Part shown: positions 59,475-64,000 of the stretch, piece by piece | Layout of the letters: each line of letters starts with the position of its first letter | Numbering within the stretch: position 1 is the first letter of the stretch | Origin: JBFWUW01 sp050247075 | GTDB taxonomy: Bacteria; Planctomycetota; Planctomycetia; Pirellulales; JBFWUW01 | NCBI GenBank assembly: GCA_050247075.1 | Contig: JBFWUW010000003.1 | Coordinates: 1 to 64,000 of the forward strand | Reading direction: 5' to 3' | DNA length: 64,000 nucleotides | Position numbers and translations under genes: made by a program | Notes under the pieces: generated by a model | Seen by the model: only the letters and a program-made list of their open reading frames with translations | The model's database searches: none | Told to the model about the DNA's origin: nothing

Positions 59475-60380
59475 TCAGCGGATGAACCATCTTGTGGCTA
59501 AGTGAACCTCGTGCCGGCTTGGCCGTAGTGTGTAGGGATCGTACCGCAGTTGCGAGACATGCCCGTCGCTGCGGACCACCAGCCACGCGTAGTCCCAGTT
59601 GCCGCCGCGGTAGCGCAAGGGAATCGCCGGGCCTATCCGCACAAGAGGGTGCGTAGCGGCAATGAACAACTTGCGCCGCGTATAGTAGTAGCACGATCCG
59701 CACTGGATAAAGACCTCGTGCGGCAATGGCGTTCCGCCGTGCAAGTCCGAGCACAAATCGGCCACTCCCACCTTGAACTCCGCGCCCGCATCCAACGCCG
59801 CCGCCAGCGCGTCCACCGATCCAAAGGTCACCTGGCCCGTGCCGTCGTGGGCCAAGACTTCCCGCCAATCCTCGCGGACGAAATACCGCAACTGGTCAAA
59901 GTCGTAGATGAAGTTGCTACTGGGAGCGTTCGTTTGCGCGTCAAAGCGATCGAGCTCGTGGTACTTGGGCATGCCGGGGTGATCGCTCGGCGGGGATGCT
60001 CCCGCCGGGCCGGTGGCCGGCGGGCCATCCAGTTGGGGCCGGGCGATGGCTTGCTGGCCATCCTCGTTGTACATGAAGAGCGACAGCGACGGCCGCGGCC
60101 CAAACCCGACGGGCAACTCCACCGGTTGCCGCAACGTCAAGGCACCGGCTACCCAACGGCGGTCGATGGCGTAGGTGCAGCGCATATCCATCGACTCATG
60201 GATTGGCTCGTCGCAGTTGGAGCGGACGTCGATGTGTTCGTTGTGGACAAATTCCGAATAGATCCGCAAATCGGCCCCGCGGCCAATAGCGCCCCGCAAG
60301 TCAGCCACATCACCCGCCACGGCGCGGCGCTGCTCGTCAAGTGTAAGCACGCAGCGCCAAGGAACAGATGCGGAAGACAT
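59475..60380 (-). CDS. Hypothetical protein, 301 residues (third gene of unknown operon)
   Basis: I do not recognise a family. The sequence is soluble in appearance, with no signal peptide. It has many aromatic residues and short beta-type segments: FIYDFDQLRYFVREDWREVL, HEVFIQCGSCYYYTRRKLFIAATHPLV and GNWDYAWLVVRSDGHVSQLRYDPYTLRPSRHE, suggesting an all-beta or alpha/beta domain. One CGSC cysteine pair is present. It starts 6 nt after the stop of the previous gene, so co-translation is likely. It is convergent with the MFS gene. Confidence 0.6.
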   Translation of the reverse strand: MSSASVPWRCVLTLDEQRRAVAGDVADLRGAIGRGADLRIYSEFVHNEHIDVRSNCDEPIHESMDMRCTYAIDRRWVAGALTLRQPVELPVGFGPRPSLSLFMYNEDGQQAIARPQLDGPPATGPAGASPPSDHPGMPKYHELDRFDAQTNAPSSNFIYDFDQLRYFVREDWREVLAHDGTGQVTFGSVDALAAALDAGAEFKVGVADLCSDLHGGTPLPHEVFIQCGSCYYYTRRKLFIAATHPLVRIGPAIPLRYRGGNWDYAWLVVRSDGHVSQLRYDPYTLRPSRHEVHLATRWFIR

Positions 60381-60386
60381 AGAGGT

Positions 60387-61475
60387 TCAAGTAGCGGGAG
60401 GCGGTTTGGGCTTGCCGCGCCAACATTCACGCAGCGCCAAGAAGCTTCGCTTCAGCCAGCGGCCCGTGACGACATCCTCCGTCATTGTCGGGCGGGCGTG
60501 GTCAAAGTTCTTCCACACCGCCGAGATATAGGGCCGGCTGCTTTGCGAGACCGTAGCCAACAGCCCTTGCGAATGGATGCGAATGGCCGCTTCCTGGTAA
60601 TGCTCCAACACATGCCGGTCGAAAAGTTTGCCCGCCACCACCACCGAGGAGAGCGCCCCGCGCGTGACCGTGCCGATCTTGTCCAACGCACTCAAGGTCA
60701 TGGCGCTAGAGACTTCAAACACGCCCACCTTTTCTTGCGCGGCCAGGTCGTTCATTTCGTTCCACAGCCGTTCCAATTCGGCCTGGGGAATGACCGCCGT
60801 GGGGTCGATGGAGGCCACCGCGTCGCGGGTATCTTGAATCGTCTTTTTCAACCCCTCGACCGAGAGGGGCGGCGTATTGAAGGTGCCGGCCATCTTGCCG
60901 GAGGCATCGGAAACCGCGGCCAGCAAATCATCGACATGGTCAATCGTCGAGTTCTCGTCGATGACCCCTTTCTCCTTCAGTTCGCGGCTAAGCTCTTTCA
61001 GATAAAACTGCGAACCGTAGGCCACGTCGCTGACCACGGCCAGCAATGTAATTGGCGAGAGATGCAGTGTGGCCAGCCCAGCCAGCTCGATGAAATTGCC
61101 CACGGCCTTGCGGGCCACGAAGTTCTCGACCGCCGGCGTATCGCTCTTGGCGTTCCCCTCTACACCACCAATGTCTTGCACCACGAAGTCCAGCATCTGC
61201 TTGATCAAGACTTCGTAGGTCTTGGAACTTTGAAAGGCTTGCGGCACCAGCAACGACGTCGACTCGCGCAGTGCGCCCCCTACCAGTCCCACGCTGCTGC
61301 GGATGGCCCGCTCGGGAACCGACAACGTGTACATTAAGTACTTGCGTACGGCCGATGTGGAGACATTGCTCGGCATCGACTGGGGGATGGCCGCCGGTGC
61401 CGACGTGGGGACGGAAGTGTCCGTTGGCGGGGGAACCTCGCCAGGCTGGTCGGGTGTTGGCACGTTGTCGCTCAT
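60387..61475 (-). CDS. Hypothetical protein, 362 residues (second gene of unknown operon)
   Basis: The ATG at 61475 (MSDNVPTPDQPGE) gives 362 residues; the longer frame adds 6. A disordered Pro/Thr-rich start (1-45) precedes a mostly helical protein. It has a moderately hydrophobic patch (FIELAGLATLHLSPITLLAVVSDVAYG, about 125-150) that might be a membrane-associated helix, then long amphipathic helices (TVTRGALSSVVVAGKLFDRHVLEHYQEAAI). No family recognised. It could be a membrane-linked scaffold. It is 65 nt downstream of the previous gene and 6 nt before the next. Confidence 0.6.
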   Translation of the reverse strand: MSDNVPTPDQPGEVPPPTDTSVPTSAPAAIPQSMPSNVSTSAVRKYLMYTLSVPERAIRSSVGLVGGALRESTSLLVPQAFQSSKTYEVLIKQMLDFVVQDIGGVEGNAKSDTPAVENFVARKAVGNFIELAGLATLHLSPITLLAVVSDVAYGSQFYLKELSRELKEKGVIDENSTIDHVDDLLAAVSDASGKMAGTFNTPPLSVEGLKKTIQDTRDAVASIDPTAVIPQAELERLWNEMNDLAAQEKVGVFEVSSAMTLSALDKIGTVTRGALSSVVVAGKLFDRHVLEHYQEAAIRIHSQGLLATVSQSSRPYISAVWKNFDHARPTMTEDVVTGRWLKRSFLALRECWRGKPKPPPAT

Positions 61476-61540
61476 GGCCACAGCTTGCCGCAAGCGGGAC
61501 CAACTTGCAACGGGGAACGATCCGTTTCCCGGTCAGTTCC

Positions 61541-62731
61541 CTAGCGTGCTTCGGTAGGCAGACGGAGCGGCATGCCTCCCCATACAATTTGCGTAGCCTG
61601 TCCTTGATAGCCGGGCAGGCGAGCAGCCGGGTCGTCCACAATGTATCCGGCGACCAGCACGCGTTGCCGTGGTGTCCAGGGCACTTGGGCCACGCTCAAA
61701 ATTGTTACCTCATGCGGCAGGCCAAACAGCATCAGGCGGGTGGCCCAATAGGGGCCTTGCTGCTCAACTTCTTGCACCGTGCCGGCCAGCAACACGCCGG
61801 CGTCCTCGCGATCGGCCCGCGACAGCCACAGGCCCGCCAGCCGCCCCAGGTTTTCCACGCGCGAGCGCTCGCCCGCCGTGCGCAGCAGCAACTGGCGAAT
61901 CGCCTGTTTGCGAGGTTCCACATGCGGATCTTGCGCGTCAAACTTGACAAACGTCAGCGTGCCCGCCAGGCGACAAAGCCGCACGTAGGCTTGCTGATTG
62001 AGTCGAATGCCCGGCCGGCCGCGGCACGTGGGGCAGGTGATCCGTTTTTCGCCTTCCAGTTCCACGGACTGGCCCGACTCATCGGCACCGGCGGTGATAA
62101 TCGACTTGGTGACGTAGCCCGTGGAATCGCAGTTGGCGCAGCCAATGGCTTGCCTGGCCTCCAAGAACGCCTGCGCCAGTTCGTCGCTGGTGAAGACGGG
62201 AAACTGTTCGGGGGCATCGCCAGCCTCGGCGTCCGTCGCGAATTCCTCGGTTTCCGGCGGCTCTGTCGCGACGGTATACCCGGCCGGCCGGACGTTGTGA
62301 TCGTGCTCAGCCGCATGTTCGTGATGTTCGTGCCCTTCGTGCGGCTTGCCGCGGCCGAACAAGTCGACCGGCTTGTCCGCCGGCGCTTTGAACTTGGGCG
62401 GAGCTTCGGACGTTGCCACCCGGGCGGTCCAGCCGGGCTGTGTATGCGGCACCATCGGCAAGGGGATTTTCAGGTAATCAAATTCCGATCCGCCAAAGAA
62501 ATTCAGCCCGTAGTAAGCCGCCACCGCTAGCAAAAACAACACCCCCAACATGCTCATCGGTCCCCAAGAGTCCGCCGCGGGGGGCTCTTTCGCGGGTGCG
62601 GGCCGGGCAGTCTGGCTTAGCCCGCCGAAACCGCCGGAGGCCTCGGAAAGCGCGGCCACGCTGCGGGCATCGACGCCATGCACGGCGGCGGCCGAGCGAT
62701 CGAGGCGGCGTTTGGAGTCAGCGGATGCCAT
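61541..62731 (-). CDS. Single-pass membrane protein with His-rich stretch and DnaJ-like zinc clusters, unknown
   Basis: The start at 62731 (MASADSKRRLDRSAA) gives 396 residues; the frame from 62755 adds 8. One membrane helix lies at about 57-77 (MSMLGVLFLLAVAAYYGLNFF). A His/Glu-rich patch follows near 130-145 (PHEGHEHHEHAAEHDH), then two CxxC knuckles: IGCANCDSTG (near 195) and RITCPTCRGRPG (near 231), the CxxCxGxG-like pattern of DnaJ zinc fingers. The C-terminal part (about 290-390) is alpha/beta and unrecognised. It heads a three-gene set and is divergent from the ThiF-type gene. Confidence 0.65.
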   Translation of the reverse strand: MASADSKRRLDRSAAAVHGVDARSVAALSEASGGFGGLSQTARPAPAKEPPAADSWGPMSMLGVLFLLAVAAYYGLNFFGGSEFDYLKIPLPMVPHTQPGWTARVATSEAPPKFKAPADKPVDLFGRGKPHEGHEHHEHAAEHDHNVRPAGYTVATEPPETEEFATDAEAGDAPEQFPVFTSDELAQAFLEARQAIGCANCDSTGYVTKSIITAGADESGQSVELEGEKRITCPTCRGRPGIRLNQQAYVRLCRLAGTLTFVKFDAQDPHVEPRKQAIRQLLLRTAGERSRVENLGRLAGLWLSRADREDAGVLLAGTVQEVEQQGPYWATRLMLFGLPHEVTILSVAQVPWTPRQRVLVAGYIVDDPAARLPGYQGQATQIVWGGMPLRLPTEAR

Positions 62732-62855
62732 GCGAGTCCATGAGAAAGGAGCCAAGCCAAGTCGATCTGCCTGGGGCCGCGAAGTGTATCAACTGCCAGC
62801 AAACCAGGGCTAGAGCGGTTTCGGCCAAACGACTGGGTGCTAGCAGGCAAACGGC

Positions 62856-62861
62856 TATAAT
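62856..62861 (+). promoter_or_regulatory. Candidate -10 box for the ThiF/MoeB-type gene
   Basis: TATAAT in GGCTATAATG lies 44 nt before the GTG start at 62906. No good -35 is visible at the right spacing, so the site is weak evidence. Confidence 0.4.
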
Positions 62862-62905
62862 GCCTGTGCAAACATGCAATACTGACTGGCCAGGAGCCGC
62901 ATTTC

Positions 62906-63955
62906 GTGCCCGATGAATCCCCAGAGCCCTCGCTCGACCGCTATGCGCGGCAGACTCGCTTTGCTCCGGTGGGAGAACAAGGCCAGCGTAAACTGCTAGC
63001 CAGCCGTGCGCTGATCGTCGGTTGCGGCGCGCTGGGAACGGTTTTGGCCAACACCTTGGTGCGGGCGGGCGTGGGGCATGTGCGCATCGTCGATCGCGAC
63101 TTCGTCGAATTGAATAACTTGCAGCGGCAAGTGTTGTTTGACGAGGACGACGTGGCCGGCACGCTGCCCAAGGCCGTCGCCGCCGCCGACAAACTGCGGC
63201 GGATCAATTCGCAAGTCGAGATTGAACCGATCGTGGCCGATGTCGATCACACCAACATCGTCGCGCTGTGCGATAACGTCGATGTCATTCTGGACGGCAC
63301 CGACAATTTCGAGATTCGCTTTTTGCTCAACGACGCGGCGCTCCACCTGGGAATTCCCTGGATCTACGGTGGCTGTATTGGGGCCGAGGGGCAAACCATG
63401 TCCATCTTGCCGGGCGAGACACCTTGCCTGCGTTGCTTGATGCAAGAAGCTCCTCCACCCGGCAGCACGCCCACCTGCGATACCGCGGGCATTGTCGGGC
63501 CGATCATCAACGTGATCGCCTCGCTGGAGTGCATGGAAGCGATTAAGATCATGTGCGGCCAGCGCGAAGCCGTCAGCCGTGTACTAACCGTCGTGGAACT
63601 TTGGGACAATCGCTGGAGACAAGTGCAGTTGGCATCACTGCGCGAAGGGGCCGATTGCCCCGCCTGCCGGCGGCAAGAGTTCCCCTGGCTGAAGGGAGAA
63701 CGCGGCAGCCATACCGCCGTACTCTGCGGCCGCAACGCCGTACAGCTTAGCTTTCCGGGGCGCGAGCGTTTAGATCTGGCCGCTCAGGCCGAAAAACTGC
63801 AAGCCGTGGGGCGTGTCAGCCGCAATCCGTTCTTGCTGCGGCTGCATGTGGCCGATTTTGTCGTCACGCTTTTCGCGGATGGCCGGGCCATTATTGGCGG
63901 CACCGACGACATCGCCACCGCCCGCACCGTCTACGCCCGCTACATCGGCAACTAA
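62906..63955 (+). CDS. ThiF/MoeB family adenylyltransferase (E1-like)
   Basis: The start codon is GTG at 62906, with AGGAG 9 nt upstream; 349 residues. The nucleotide-binding fold begins ALIVGCGALGTVLANTL (about 35-51), followed by the family signature RDFVELNNLQRQVLF, NVDVILDGTDNFEIRFLLND and GIPWIYGGCIGAEGQT. Zinc-binding CxxC pairs are CLRC (near 174-177) and CPAC (near 252-255). It also has the TCDTAGIVGPI motif that holds the catalytic Cys region of ThiF/MoeB. The last ~95 residues replace the rhodanese seen in MoeB fusions. The partner ubiquitin-like protein (ThiS, MoaD or other) is not in the window, so its pathway is open. A TATAAT at 62856-62861 may be its promoter. Confidence 0.9.
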   Translation: MPDESPEPSLDRYARQTRFAPVGEQGQRKLLASRALIVGCGALGTVLANTLVRAGVGHVRIVDRDFVELNNLQRQVLFDEDDVAGTLPKAVAAADKLRRINSQVEIEPIVADVDHTNIVALCDNVDVILDGTDNFEIRFLLNDAALHLGIPWIYGGCIGAEGQTMSILPGETPCLRCLMQEAPPPGSTPTCDTAGIVGPIINVIASLECMEAIKIMCGQREAVSRVLTVVELWDNRWRQVQLASLREGADCPACRRQEFPWLKGERGSHTAVLCGRNAVQLSFPGRERLDLAAQAEKLQAVGRVSRNPFLLRLHVADFVVTLFADGRAIIGGTDDIATARTVYARYIGN

Positions 63956-64000
63956 CAACCGTGCGTGATGCCGTCGCAGGCGATTCCATCGCCGTTCAAC

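Noticed and set aside
59550..61337. 595-codon plus-strand open frame
   Set aside because: It would run antisense through two tightly spaced minus-strand genes with better codon pattern; no motif seen.
1..64000. tRNA or rRNA genes
   Set aside because: I looked for T-loop-like GGTTCGA stretches with matching acceptor stems and for rRNA-like conserved segments; matches fell inside coding genes and none could fold as a tRNA.

Overview
The window looks like a chromosomal segment of a planctomycete, most likely of the Pirellulales group. This rests on family content: three DUF1501 proteins with twin-arginine leaders, one cytochrome-type DUF1549/DUF1553 (PSCyt1-PSCyt2-PSD1) giant, a Tat-exported Gfo/Idh/MocA oxidoreductase, secreted HEAT-repeat proteins, a prenyltransferase/squalene-cyclase-like secreted protein, and very large secreted proteins rich in predicted beta structure. 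The DNA is GC-rich. I saw no tRNA, rRNA or CRISPR array.

Positions 1-19320 (minus strand) hold six genes in one direction. In order of transcription they are a 1105-residue secreted/membrane protein, a translationally coupled 2353-residue protein that looks like two copies of the same architecture, a 1072-residue TPR protein, an ExbB/TolQ-type proton channel, an ExbD/TolR protein, and a gene of at least 1316 codons that runs off the left edge. That last gene has three membrane segments, about 1100 residues of Ala/Ser/Pro/Thr linker and the start of a squalene-cyclase-like domain. The set reads as a Tol/Ton-like energised envelope system with a very long putative force transducer. This is the best candidate here for an undescribed system.

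Positions 19689-34709 are mixed: a tandem GGDEF protein, DUF1501, purU, an ABM-fold monooxygenase-like protein, a D-2-hydroxyacid dehydrogenase, a Uma2 nuclease-like protein, secreted HEAT proteins, a Gfo/Idh/MocA oxidoreductase, an AcpH-like protein, a second DUF1501 and a prenyltransferase-like protein. Positions 34985-41302 hold a heavy-metal RND pump and its membrane fusion protein. On one side is an intact M28 peptidase gene and on the other a remnant of the same gene's 5' end, which suggests insertion or duplication. Positions 42297-45085 hold the elongation factor P set (epmA, efp, divergent epmB).

Positions 45331-56504 hold a secreted protein, a third DUF1501 convergent with the DUF1549/DUF1553 giant, a TerB-like/CbxX AAA+ ATPase, an enolase-superfamily enzyme and a double AhpD-like protein. 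A family of MITE-like inverted-repeat elements is interspersed. Positions 56505-58145 contain no convincing gene but carry a good sigma70-like promoter, an 81-bp direct repeat and a large imperfect hairpin. The window ends with an MFS transporter, three adjacent genes of unknown function and a divergent ThiF/MoeB-type adenylyltransferase.

At least five kinds of short palindromic or repeated intergenic element occur. Function calls rest on reading motifs by eye; no database search was run.
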